DNA of 64,000 nt from assembly GCF_027571385.1 (NCBI RefSeq), contig NZ_CP085636.1:1116001-1180000 (forward strand), given 5' to 3'. Position numbers and translations under genes: made by a program. A model generated the notes under the pieces. The model was not told the DNA's origin. It did not search any database and saw only the letters and a program-made list of their open reading frames with translations. The stretch comes from Shewanella sp. MTB7. GTDB taxonomy: Bacteria > Pseudomonadota > Gammaproteobacteria > Enterobacterales > Shewanellaceae. How positions within the stretch are numbered: the stretch's first letter is position 1; each line of letters opens with the position of its first letter. Below, piece after piece: positions 8,722 to 18,799 of the stretch.

Positions 8722-9987
8722 GTGATGCCAGTGGTTAAGCAGATCTCTGAGCAATTAGAGAAGTTGGTTCGCCAAGACAAAGGCCGGATCATGGCGACGT
8801 TAATGGCTCAGTTTGGGGATTTAGCGCGCTGTGAGGAAGCGTTTCAGGATGCTCAAGCTTTGGCACTGCGAGCTTGGTATAAGGGCATCCCGGATAATGC
8901 CAGAGCTTGGATATTAACAACGGCTCGCCATCGTGCAATTGATAGCATACGTCGTGAACATTGCTTTCAAGGCGTGGTGTCAGATCTCAGCGCTCAAATA
9001 GACCTCGATGCCTCAGTGGATAATATCGCAGACATTGAAGAGATTGAGCTGCCTGATGAACGGCTAAAGTTGATGTTGATCTGTTGTCATCCCGCTCTGG
9101 AGGAGAAAACTTGTGTGGTGATGTCTCTGAGGTTTATTGCGGGGTTAACGACAACGGAAATTGCACGTGGCTTTCTTGATAAGCCTGCAACGATAGGCCA
9201 GAGGTTAAGCAGAGCTAAAAATAAGATCCGCTTGAGTGGCATTCGCTATGGTTTACCTACCCATGATCAATTGGCTGGACGTATAAAAATTGTACTTAAG
9301 GTTATCTATCTTATCTTCAATGAGGGCTATGCCTGTCAAAAAGGCGATGTACAGTTACGAATAGACTTGTGTGAAGAAGCGCTCTATCTTGCTGAGTTAA
9401 TGTCACAACTCCAACCTAAACATGCTGAGGTGCAAGGGCTATTGGCGCTAATGCAGTTGTGCCATGCAAGAAGTGCAGCGAGGCAAACCGGAGATGGGAT
9501 GTTTATTCCATTAGAGCATCAGGTTCGTGATTTGTGGGATAGGAAGGCCATCAATGAGGCGAGTCGGCGTTTAGAGCTAGCACTGAAACTAAGTGAAATG
9601 GGGTCATATCAATTACAAGCGGCCATTGCAGCGATTCATTGCCAAGCACCCAACTACGCATCTACAGATTGGCCGCAAATAGTGATGATGTATCGCTTAT
9701 TGTTTAAGTGCCAAGCAAATGATGTGGTGCTATTGAACTTGTCTGTGGCAGAGTCTTATATCTACGGTATGGAGTATGCGTTACAAAAGATTGAACCATT
9801 AGCCCAATCCTTGTCTGCATATCAGCCTTTTCATGCAGCTCGTGCAGATTTTTTATCAAAGTTAAACCGTTTTGATGAGGCAATAAAGGCCTATGAGCAT
9901 GCTCTAGCACTCACCTCTGTGGTGAGCGAGAGGCGATATCTGCAACAGCAAAAAAAGGGTGTGCAGGAGAGAAAACCAGAACAGTGA
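8722..9987 (+). CDS. ECF42-type RNA polymerase sigma factor with C-terminal extension
   Basis: 421 residues. Region 2 is at about 20-85 (DARAWILTTARHRAIDSIRR), region 4 at about 125-175 (LRFIAGLTTTEIARGFL ... TIGQRLSRAKNKIR), followed by a roughly 200-residue TPR-like helical extension (FNEGYACQKGD, LCEEALYLAELM, LLALMQLCHARSAAR). This architecture and the adjoining DGPF gene identify the ECF42 group, which lacks a classical anti-sigma factor. Starts are ambiguous: GTG 8722, ATG 8725 or GTG 8731; AAAGG at 8718-8722 has the best spacing to 8731. Likely co-transcribed with the DGPF gene. Confidence 0.9.
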   Translation: MMPVVKQISEQLEKLVRQDKGRIMATLMAQFGDLARCEEAFQDAQALALRAWYKGIPDNARAWILTTARHRAIDSIRREHCFQGVVSDLSAQIDLDASVDNIADIEEIELPDERLKLMLICCHPALEEKTCVVMSLRFIAGLTTTEIARGFLDKPATIGQRLSRAKNKIRLSGIRYGLPTHDQLAGRIKIVLKVIYLIFNEGYACQKGDVQLRIDLCEEALYLAELMSQLQPKHAEVQGLLALMQLCHARSAARQTGDGMFIPLEHQVRDLWDRKAINEASRRLELALKLSEMGSYQLQAAIAAIHCQAPNYASTDWPQIVMMYRLLFKCQANDVVLLNLSVAESYIYGMEYALQKIEPLAQSLSAYQPFHAARADFLSKLNRFDEAIKAYEHALALTSVVSERRYLQQQKKGVQERKPEQ

Positions 9988-10026
9988 TCATATTCAGAAT
10001 GCCGATTGATATCAGAGGAGGTTGAG

Positions 10027-10536
10027 ATGACAAGTACGCTTCAGCGGCTTGGTTTAAGCGGGACTTGTTACTGGTGTACCGAGGCGATCTTCTTATCATT
10101 AAAGGGGGTAACGGCTGTTGAACAGGGCTGGATATCCTCCTTTGATGAGCATGACTGGTTTTCTGAGGGGGTTATTGTCAGCTTCGAGCCTAAATTCATT
10201 AGTCTAAAAGATTTGATTATGATACACCTGCACACTCATAGCAGCACGAAAACGCACTCTATGCGTGATCGGTACCGAAGTGCAGTTTACGCCATTAAGC
10301 ATGATCAGCTAACTGAGATAACACTAGCATTAGTTGAACTGCAATCTGAGTTTGAAGAGGTCTTAGTTACGCAAGCTTATCTGTTTAACCAGTTCAAGCT
10401 ATCGGCACAAGAGATGCAAAATTATTATTATACAGATATTGAACGTCCTTTTTGTAAAAACATCATCACTCCCAAATTAAAGAAACTGCTCAAAAGTCAT
10501 GCAGAGTTTATCGATAAAGATAAGTTTCGTTTCTAA
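10027..10536 (+). CDS. Divergent MsrA-family protein
   Basis: 169 residues from ATG 10027, chosen because GAGGAGG ends 5 bases upstream. It has an MsrA fold signature: GTCYWCTEAIF with the candidate catalytic Cys and following Glu, DRYRSAVYA, YYTDIERPFCKNIITPKLKK. The usual GCFWG is altered to GTCYWC, giving a CxxC pair, and the central HDPTT..R region is changed to HSSTKTHSM. It may be a peptide-methionine sulfoxide reductase with altered substrate or recycling chemistry. It lies 39 bp after the ECF gene on the same strand and could belong to that transcription unit. Confidence 0.78.
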   Translation: MTSTLQRLGLSGTCYWCTEAIFLSLKGVTAVEQGWISSFDEHDWFSEGVIVSFEPKFISLKDLIMIHLHTHSSTKTHSMRDRYRSAVYAIKHDQLTEITLALVELQSEFEEVLVTQAYLFNQFKLSAQEMQNYYYTDIERPFCKNIITPKLKKLLKSHAEFIDKDKFRF

Positions 10537-10686
10537 TATAAATATAATTACATGTTTTTTGTCTTCAGTTGCTAAATTAAACTTCGTTTACTACTATTTT
10601 TAAGTGGTTTAAGCCGTTAAAGAATTAGGCTTAGTAAACAAATGATTAGCTAGAAGGGAATATGATTAAAAAAGGAATATTTAAAC

Positions 10687-12480
10687 ATGTTTATCGACAA
10701 GAGAACAAAGTTAACAATCCCATTTGGAATGAATGCAGAACCTTGGATAAGCCAAATACCTGATATGGCTTTCTCATTGAAAGGGGAGTTGATGATCACG
10801 CCTCCCTCTGCAGATCCAGCCCTTGTGTATCAGATGCAGAATAAAGAGTTTACGGGGCAACAAGATCAGATTAAAGATTGCTATGTACAACTTCCGCCAC
10901 GTGGTCAGCAAGAAAATCAACTATCGAACCAAAAGATTTTACAAGACTATTTATGCCAGCAAAAAGAGAACTTTCTAGGTTATCAGCTAGTGGTTAATAC
11001 GGAATATAGCGATCTATTTCCAGCGATGAACACCATGATTAACAACTTAGGAGATCCATTTACCAATGGTTACTACACCGTTAATAGTAAGCCTGCAGAA
11101 CGTGCTGTATTAGACTTTTATGCATCGGTATGGCGTGCTAATTGGCCTTCACAAAGTACTGGTAATCCAGATAGTTATTAGGGGTATGTACTGAGTATGG
11201 GGAGCACTGAAGGTAATTTGTATGCCATGCTAAATGCGCGTGATTACCTCTCTGGCCGTCGATTAGTTGTCGATCAAAATAGTCATCATTTAGTGAAACC
11301 TAAGCGACGAAATAGTAATAAAAACTATTATAAACCCATCGCATTTTTCTCAGAAGATACTCATTACTCATTAACTAAAGCCATTCATGCAATGAGTATC
11401 CCTTCATTTTATGACATTGGCAGTGAGTTTTACCCACATGAATGTCCATTGGGGGGAGAATGGCCTAAACAGGTTCCATCAGAGCGGCCAAGTGAAGAGG
11501 ATGCAAAACTAGGGAAAATTGGTTCCGGCTGTATTGATATTGGTAAGTTACGCTTGTTGGTTGAGTTTTTTGCAAAGAAAGGGCATCCGATTTTAATCGT
11601 GTTAAATTATGGGACTACATTTAAGGGCGCTTATGATGATATTCCGGGGGTTTATCGAGCACTAAAAGATATCTTTATTAAGTACGATCTTATTAACCGA
11701 GAGGTGAGTTTTCGCGACAGTCATGATGATGTCGATATTAGGCAAGGGTATTGGTTTCATATTGATGGCGCGTTAGGTGCTTCATTTATGCCATTTATTA
11801 ATATGGCAATGAAAACAGGCCTGTTAAATACTGAAAATTGTAGTGAGTGTGCACTTAAATTTCCGTAATTTGATTTTAGTTTGCCTTACGTTAATTCTAT
11901 TGTGACCAGTGGACATAAATTTCTCGGGGCTCCTACACCCTGTGGGATCTATATGAGTAAACATAAGTATTTGGCTACAACGAGTAATCCAAGTTACGTA
12001 GGTGCGGTTGATTCGACTCTGGCAGGTTCTAGAAATGGTTTGGCTTCGTTAACGTTATGGTCTTTGCTTGGAAAAACAGGCTATGAGGAGTTACAAAATA
12101 GAGCGATCAAGTCTCTATCGATGACGCTAGCATTGCACGTTAGGTTAACATCGCTAGCTGAAATGATAATGCAACGCGATGGTATCGATATTTGGTTACA
12201 TAGGTCTCATTTTTCTTTAAGCATATTGTTACGAAAAACCAATAAAGAGATAATGTTTAAATATTCCTTGTGTGAGGCCATGGAAGTTATCAACAAAGAA
12301 GGGAAAAGGTATAACCGAGAATATATACATCTGTATTGTTTATGGGATAGACAACAATCAACACTGAATAATTTAATTGATGACTTGTCACAGCCAGGCG
12401 CTTTTGATATCAAAGCTGAAACTATAGTTGATGACGTGCCTGACTTCCCTAAGCTATCTCAAGTGTCTAATTTCGGTTAA
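10687..12480 (+). pseudogene. Group II PLP-dependent decarboxylase with two in-frame stops
   Basis: One continuous frame of 597 codons interrupted by TAG at 11179-11181 and TAA at 11866-11868, with no frameshift. The conceptual protein carries decarboxylase hallmarks: GYVLSMGSTEGNLY, NYGTTFKGAYDDIPG, HIDGALGASFMPF and the PLP lysine in TSGHKFLGAPTPCGIYM. The TAG sits where this family usually has Trp (Y-W-G-Y-V), so TGG to TAG is the simplest origin. Substrate (histidine, glutamate or another amino acid) cannot be told. Its stop overlaps the end of the convergent GGDEF gene. Everything outside the two stops still reads as protein, so inactivation looks recent. Confidence 0.85.
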
Positions 12481-13504
12481 TGAAATAAGTGGTGGGTGGA
12501 ATAATTTAGAGATAAAATCCACCCACAAAAATTAAGGGTAGTATCTCTCCAGCATACCTTGTTCCTTCCTTGTGCTTTAGCTTGATATAGATGCTCATCT
12601 ACAACTTTTAAAAATGATTCATGATCCATATCACGAGTAGGTATCGTGGATGCACCTCCTACGCTGATGGTAAGGTAATGGGATATAGATGATGAGTCAT
12701 GCTCTATCTGTAAGTTTTCAACAGAGGTGCAAACCTCAGATAGAAGGCGTTGCGCGCTTTCGGCATCGGTATTTGGTAAAATAACCGCAAACTCTTCCCC
12801 CCGTAACGGGCAATAATATCGTGTGGACGTTTTAACTGCTTTTTGATGTAATTTGCGACAGTACGTAGAGCATTATCACCTTTTAAATGACCATATTCAT
12901 CATTGTAACTTTTGAAAAAATCTATATCTATCATTGCTATAGATAATTTCGAGTTGTTTCTGTTACATGCGCTCCATACTTTTTTTATATCCAACTCATA
13001 GAATCGACGGTTATATATTTCAGTTAAACAGTCGATTAATGCTAACTGTTCAAGCAAGTTTTTATGCCGTTGACCTCGTAAGTAATTACGGACTCTTGCT
13101 TGTACTATGGGTGAGTGGAATAGTTTGGTTATGTAATCAACGGCACCGAGATCTAATCCAATTTTTTCATCTTCAGGTGATATTTTGGAAGAGATGAATA
13201 TGACAGGGATATTCATAGTAGACTCATCACTTTTAAGGGATTTGATGACTTGGTGGCCATTCATACCAGGCATGATCACGTCTAAGAGTATCAAATCTGG
13301 ACTGTGTTTACAGGCAAGGCTAAGACCTTGTGCACCATCTTTAGCTAAAAAAACCTTATGATTAGACATCAGTAATTCAGATAGTACAGTGCGGTTGTCT
13401 ATTGCATCATCAATAATCAATATTTTATCGACATTGGTATTAACAAGAAAATATGGATCATTTATATCCTCAATAATTAATCCTGTGTTTAGGTATTCAT
13501 CCAT
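12477..13504 (-). pseudogene. Response regulator-GGDEF diguanylate cyclase, frameshifted
   Basis: Reads in frame for 230 codons: receiver domain (KILIIDDAIDN, phospho-acceptor in LILLDVIMPGMNG, DYITKLF) then the GGDEF domain (DCLTEIYNRRFYE, IDIDFFKSYND, ARYGG). Inside the active-site motif the frame is lost at a run of six C (12797-12802 plus strand; six G in the coding sense). Adding one G restores GGEEFAVILPN and about 100 further residues ending at a TAA at 12477-12479. So the active site (GGEEF) is cut by a one-base loss in a homopolymer. The start ATG at 13504 has AGGA 9 bases upstream and is 13 bp after the kinase stop, so the two formed an operon. Confidence 0.85.
12492..12526. terminator. 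9-bp hairpin between convergent pseudogenes
   Basis: GTGGGTGGA (12492-12500) pairs perfectly with TCCACCCAC (12518-12526), followed by AAAAATT on the plus strand. It lies within the last codons of the convergent GGDEF frame and just after the decarboxylase stop. Poor U tract for the plus direction, so moderate confidence as a terminator. Confidence 0.4.
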
Positions 13505-13517
13505 GATATAGATTCCT

Positions 13518-16500
13518 TTATTCGCCTATTTGTTGTGATAATATTTTTAATTTTTTACTGGCATTAAAATAATTTACATCTTGAATTTCCATTAAGATTG
13601 ATTCAAGGGCATCATTGTGTTGGTCCATAGCACTGGTCGTTTTAAGTTTGTTGATTAAACTTTCAGCTGCCGCGTTGTCATCGTCTAACAACTGATTTAG
13701 TTGAGAGATTAGTTTTTAATTAGCAGGCTATCATTGTCTTTAGTCTCTGAGAGTATTTGTCTCTGTTCTTTTTTTAGCATTTTTAGTGATGTTAAAGATT
13801 TATTCAAACAGGATATAAATATAGGAAGTTGTTGCTCGAAAGTCAGACTGTTATCTTTATCAATATGATTGATTAATTCATTAGTTAACTTTTCGAGTCG
13901 TCCCGCTAATTTAGATAACTCTACCTCGCCCAAACTTGCTGTCGCAGATTTGATGGTGTGGAACAACCTGTGCAAATGGTGAAAATCTCCTTGAAGTTTA
14001 CTCTGAATTATTTCATGCTCAATGTTTTGATACTCATCATGAAATAAATTTAGCATTCTAATATATAAATCTGCTTTTTGATTATGTCGTTTTAAGCCTA
14101 TTGAAGTATCAAATCTAGTCAGTTTAAACGGGAAGTTATCTGTTTTTTCCACCTGCTCAGAGTCATTGATGTTATTTTGTTCATCGCCACTTATGTACTC
14201 ATGTGACTTATCTATATCAAATGAGTTAATGGCTGCACTTGCATCGATCCAGCGTGTAATTGTGCGGTATAAGAGTTGATGATCAATTGGTTTATTGAGG
14301 TGATCATTCATACCGGAATCTAAACTTCTTTTATAGTCATCTGGCGAAGCATGAGCTGTCATGGCGATAATAGGAAGCTGTTTATATTGAATATCTTTTC
14401 TAATTATCTGTGTGGCTGTTAGCCCATCCATTATAGGCATCTGCACACCCATAAGCACAAGATCGTAACTATTTTGCTTTATCATGCTGACGGCTTGCTC
14501 ACCATTGTATGCTGTTGATACTTTCATACCGACATCCATCAGAAACTCTTTAGCTACCTCTCGATTTAATGCGCTATCATCTACAATGAGCACGCGGCTT
14601 CCCCGCAATACATTGAGATCTAAGTTGCCTAGCAGATTGAGTTCTCTGTTAGCTGTAATTGGGCGTGATATTTTTTCCTGAAAGAATATTTCAGCTAGAC
14701 AGTCATGAATTCCCGATGCGTCGACAGGTTTTGAGATGATTTTTTTAATGTTGGCTTGATGAGCGTCAGATTCAACTTTGTCAACATCATAGGCCGTCAC
14801 CATTAGCATAGCAACAGGGGCCTTTATTCTAGTATTACTCTCTATTTTTTTAGCTGTTTCAACACCATTGATGGCCGGAATATTCCAATCAAGGAAAACA
14901 ACATCGTATGGGTTATCTTTACTTGTGGCGGATTCAAGTTCATCAATTGCAACGTAGCCATCTGCGACTGTAGTGACTTCGATGCCTAAAGATGTGAGGA
15001 TATCTGCCAGCACTTCTCTAGCCATTGCATTGTCATCAACAACCAAGGCTCGCATGCCTTTTAACTTATTGTACGAAGGCCAACGTTGAGTTTTATTTCC
15101 GTTGTTTGGTTTTATTTTGCAGGTGAAATGAAGCTGGCTGCCCTCGTTGATCTCGCTATCAACCCAAATACGACCACTCATCAACTCTGTCAGTTGACGA
15201 CAAATTGCTAATCCTAGCCCTGTGCCGCCATATTTTCGGGTAATACTGGAGTCAATTTGAGTAAAGTTGATTGAGTCTTTGATGCTCTATACCAATCCCA
15301 GTGTCAATAATGCTAAAGCGTAAAGTATAGAGTTGATCTTGCTGTTCCAAGAGTTTTACTTTAATTATCACCTCTCCTTTTTCGGTGAATTTTACGGCGT
15401 TACTGGCTAGATTAATAAGAATTTGACCAAGACGTGTCGGGTTACCAATCCAGTGAAAGGGAACATTTTTATCCACATCTAATAGTAGTTCAACACCTTT
15501 ACTCTGAGCTTTATAGGCACTGATGTTTGTGACCCGTCGTAATACATCTCTTAAGTCAAACTGAAATTCATCGAGTGTGAGTTTATTCGCTTCAATTTTT
15601 GAATAATCCAAGACATCATTGATAGTATTGAGTAATACATCTGAAGAGGACAGAACCTTCTCCATAAAATCTCGTTGGCGCTTATCTAAGTTGGTTTTGA
15701 GCATCAATTGGCTTAGACCAATGATTGCGTTCATGGGGGTTCTGACTTCATGGCTCATATGAGCTAAAAAGTTTGATTTAGCTTTACTGGCTATTTCAGC
15801 TCTTTTATGTGATGCCACTAATTCTGAAGTTCGCTCGGAAACCTTCTGTTCAAGTGTGGTGCTGTATTCGAAAATTCTAGCAGCCATCGATTTAAATACA
15901 TTAGCTAAAATACCCATTTCATCTTTTCTATTGCTTGGTAATTCTAAGTCACCACGAGCCACCAGTTGGTAGTTGGCTTGTCCAATTTCTGCGGATGCGC
16001 GACCAAACATTTTTAACGGAAGTACGACTTTTTTTAAGGTCACCGCATAGAGCATTAACATTTCGATTATGAGTGACAGTAAACCAATAATGAGAACAAA
16101 ATGTGCAGTTGAACGAGCTGCCGCTATCACTAGCTTTTTTGGATAAACAGTGACTAACAGCCAGTCAGGCCCCTTAATTCGTGCAATGGCCATCCAAGCT
16201 TGTTCTGCTTCGTCAAAGTTAATGATTACGTTTTCATTTGCTCCTTGATTCGCGGCGATAATCTTGTTGACCATGGCTTTTAGCTTGGGATCATTTTGAG
16301 TACTGGTGGGTAACTCATCTATGCCACTCTTCATGATTTTCTCGTCATTGGGATGCACAATTATTTGCCCATCTAAACTGACTAAAAAGTTGTATGTTCC
16401 TTCTAGCTTGTCATGAATGATCCGGTCAATCACATCAACTAATAGAATGTCGTGACCTATGGTTATTAAATGTTTTGATTCAAGATCAACTGGCGTTTCT

Positions 16501-17224
16501 AAGGAGACCATCCAATCTTTGGCAGTTTTGTCAAAGTATAAACCAGTCCAAACTGGGGTACGTTGAGGATTATTGGCTTTGGTTGCTATGGTATACCACT
16601 GCTCTTGGGTGATATCTAGATCCGGATCTGCGTCTAACCCCCAAGGTAAGTCAGGCCAGTAAAGTAAAGTAGGGCGACATTCTCAGGCATAGAAACATAG
16701 AGGCTCTCAAAGCGATTTGTCCATGCTGGCCCATACTGTGCTAAAAGATGGTAGGAGATATTAACTTTATTGCGAAATGTTTGATCTCTTACAGGTGCTC
16801 GACGACCAATATAACCCGTTAGGTTTTTCAGTTGATCACCTTGAGCAGTGCTTAATCCGTAATATGTTTCTGCTTGTAACCTTGTTGTACCATCTTTTTG
16901 AGTAATAAAGCGTTGAGTGAACTCGCTCTCAGAAACATCGACATTGCTGTTAAAGGCTTCTACAAAATGATTTTTAAAAATTTGATGGTTTTCTGCTGCA
17001 AGTTCAAATATTAAACTCTCTTTGTCACTGCGCTCCTTTATATATTTTTTCAGTGTCTCAACTACTTGAGATTCGTATATGGTTGTTATATGCCAATAGG
17101 TTGCTCCTGCAACTAATATCACGATAAAAGTGAGGCGAATCGCCATTTGTAATAGCATTGATGTGGTAAGTCGATCTTTTAATTTTATAGCATCAAAATC
17201 TGAAATTAACTCCATCGGTTTCAT
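13518..17224 (-). pseudogene. Large hybrid sensor histidine kinase, multiply frameshifted
   Basis: Conceptual protein of about 1,230 residues: TM near the N-terminus, periplasmic Cache-like sensor, TM, HAMP, HisKA (HMSHEVRTPMNAIIG), HATPase (NLASNAVKFTEKG, DTGIGI, GGTGLGLAI), two receivers, Hpt (FHTIKSATASLG) and a C-terminal helical tail. The frame breaks (1) near 16655 at a duplicated TTTAC pentamer, after which YWPDLPWGL continues in another frame; (2) near 15260, where QLFTQIDSS would need two more T in a short T run or one fewer base; (3) near 13718, one A lost from an A run, cutting off about 65 C-terminal residues that end at 13518. The second receiver also has Gly for the acceptor Asp (LMGVQMP). 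BarA/LuxQ-like architecture; operon with the GGDEF gene. Confidence 0.85.
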
Positions 17225-17539
17225 GCGTCCCTACATACTCAATCCTTAATAAGCTAAGCAACCCTAAAATAGTGAAAAATAATTTATTATTCATTTTTAT
17301 GTAAGGCAAGCTTAGTATAAAAAGTTGATATTTCAAGTGCATATACCCAACGTAGTGTTTGTTGGTGGTTGCTTCGATGAGAAACGTCGTCAATAAGGCA
17401 GTATTTTGTGGGTATGCATTTTGGGATCGTTTGATGATCGGTGGCTACACCTAAATGTAGTAGGAGAGAGCCGTTACTATAGGTAGCGGCTTTGAACATG
17501 AAGCAGAATGAGAACTTCATCCATTATGACTTGAGCTGA
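17225..17539. other. Intergenic region, no gene recognised
   Basis: 315 bp between the kinase pseudogene start and the DUF2541-like gene. A 77-codon minus-strand frame at 17287-17520 has no recognisable features and atypical composition, so I do not call it a gene. The region should hold the kinase operon promoter. Confidence 0.4.
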
Positions 17540-17926
17540 TTAATCTTTACGGCCAAATACTTTCACGCCAGCTCTTGAGCCTACAGAGCTACCGAAGACT
17601 TCTAATTTCTTAACGCAGCGTTTGTAACCGAAACTACGCCATTTAGTTTCTTCATTTTTCTTAAGATCTCTGTAGAAACGAACAGTTTTAGTATTGCCAT
17701 TATTAAAAGTGACGATGACCTTTTCAAGATTCAGCTTACGCTCTGCTTTTATCTTCAATGCATCGGTTTTACGGCAGATTAACAGTGGAATTATAGCGCC
17801 TTCACCACTGGCTTCCAGTACGATGGTCCGACCAAGTGTGATCTGCTCATCGGCTTTTGCGACAGATGTGACCGTAAGTACGCAGCTAGCAAATAGGATA
17901 TGAGCCATCAGTTTTTTCATGTTCAT
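17540..17926 (-). CDS. Small secreted DUF2541-like protein (YaaI-like)
   Basis: 128 residues with a signal peptide at about 1-25 (MNMKKLMAHILFASCVLTV ... AKA|DEQ). The mature part is a compact beta-rich domain with two conserved Cys (LLICRKTD and KRCVKKLEVFG), the pattern of the DUF2541/YaaI family of periplasmic proteins of unknown function. Basic mature protein. An alternative ATG two codons downstream (MKKLMAH) is equally good. It stands alone between the decayed kinase and a receiver gene. Family assignment is by eye and moderate. Confidence 0.62.
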   Translation of the reverse strand: MNMKKLMAHILFASCVLTVTSVAKADEQITLGRTIVLEASGEGAIIPLLICRKTDALKIKAERKLNLEKVIVTFNNGNTKTVRFYRDLKKNEETKWRSFGYKRCVKKLEVFGSSVGSRAGVKVFGRKD

Positions 17927-18164
17927 GTATTTCGAATGTAAGAATCAAAAGGGCGATTACACTAGCTATTTGTATTGATTGACACCATTAGATTATGTAC
18001 AAAACATGATTCAGATATCATTTCCTCCCATGGGGGAATCTAGCTCAAGTGCGTGACGTAGAAAATACCAAGGTGTTAGCTGCTTAGGAACACCCGAAGA
18101 TATTGGAAAGCTGTTAGCTTTTTCGATACAATAAAATAAGTAATACTGGATTTAAGAGGGCTAT

Positions 18165-18539
18165 ATGGAACGAGCAAAAATTCTGGTTATTGATGATGAT
18201 CCTATTTGTAGTGGGTTGTTACTTGCTATTTTGGGGGATGATTACCAAGTCATTAGTGTTAACACTGGTGGTGGCGGTATAGATGCCATTGATTCCTTAA
18301 ACCCCGATCTTATCTTACTCGATATCACTATGCCCCAAGTTAATGGTTACCAAGTGATAAAGCATCTTAAAGCCGATTCATCCAAGTCAGCGATTCCTAT
18401 TATAGTGATCAGTTCGTTAGTTGAACCTTCAGATAAAGAGTTTGCGCTAGAGCTTGGTGCCGATGACTATATAACTAAGCCAGTCATGCCTACGACAGTT
18501 CAGAGTAAAATTGAAAAATATTTTAAATCAAATGGTTAG
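18165..18539 (+). CDS. Stand-alone CheY-like response regulator
   Basis: 124 residues, a single receiver domain: acidic pocket VIDDDP (about 8-13), phospho-acceptor Asp in LILLDITMPQVNG (about 52), conserved Ser in PIIVISS and Lys in DYITKPV. No output domain. It resembles the receiver half of the neighbouring RR-GGDEF pseudogene (GYQVIKHLKADSS against GHQVIKSLKSDES), which suggests it is a partner of, or a duplicate from, the decayed kinase system 1 kb away. Transcribed away from it. Confidence 0.88.
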   Translation: MERAKILVIDDDPICSGLLLAILGDDYQVISVNTGGGGIDAIDSLNPDLILLDITMPQVNGYQVIKHLKADSSKSAIPIIVISSLVEPSDKEFALELGADDYITKPVMPTTVQSKIEKYFKSNG

Positions 18540-18704
18540 AATAAAGTTAAAGCCTTAATGGTAAGAGGAAGGCTAGCCTTTATTCCTCGGTACATCATTG
18601 CGAGTTTTAGCACATCCGGTGCAGCGCTAACGAGCTTAAACATAAAATAACTATGTTTTTCACTCGTTGCAATCAACAGGGTCTTGTATGTTCCCTATAT
18701 ACTT

Positions 18705-18748
18705 AAGACATTTCCTCCGCTGACCCATAGGGATATGGGACATGTCTT
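18705..18748. other. Nested inverted repeat (hairpin) between convergent genes
   Basis: AAGACAT (18705-18711) pairs with ATGTCTT (18742-18748), enclosing CCCATA (18724-18729) and TATGGG (18734-18739). It can fold into a two-step stem between the receiver gene and the convergent carbonic anhydrase gene. It may be a terminator or a fragment of a repeat; no U tract follows. Confidence 0.4.
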
Positions 18749-18799
18749 TAAAGCGTATGGAATGCTTAAGACCATCTTGATGTTTGCTCTTACACTAAG

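Noticed and set aside
10687..12480. Programmed stop readthrough or pyrrolysine coding in the decarboxylase
   Set aside because: One stop is TAG and the other TAA, and neighbouring genes are also broken, so mutation is simpler.
17287..17520. 77-codon minus-strand frame between the kinase and the DUF2541-like gene
   Set aside because: No Shine-Dalgarno, no motif and odd composition; more likely promoter sequence.
18552..18580. AGCCTT/AAGGCT inverted repeat after the lone receiver gene
   Set aside because: Only six pairs and no clear T run; too weak to call a terminator.
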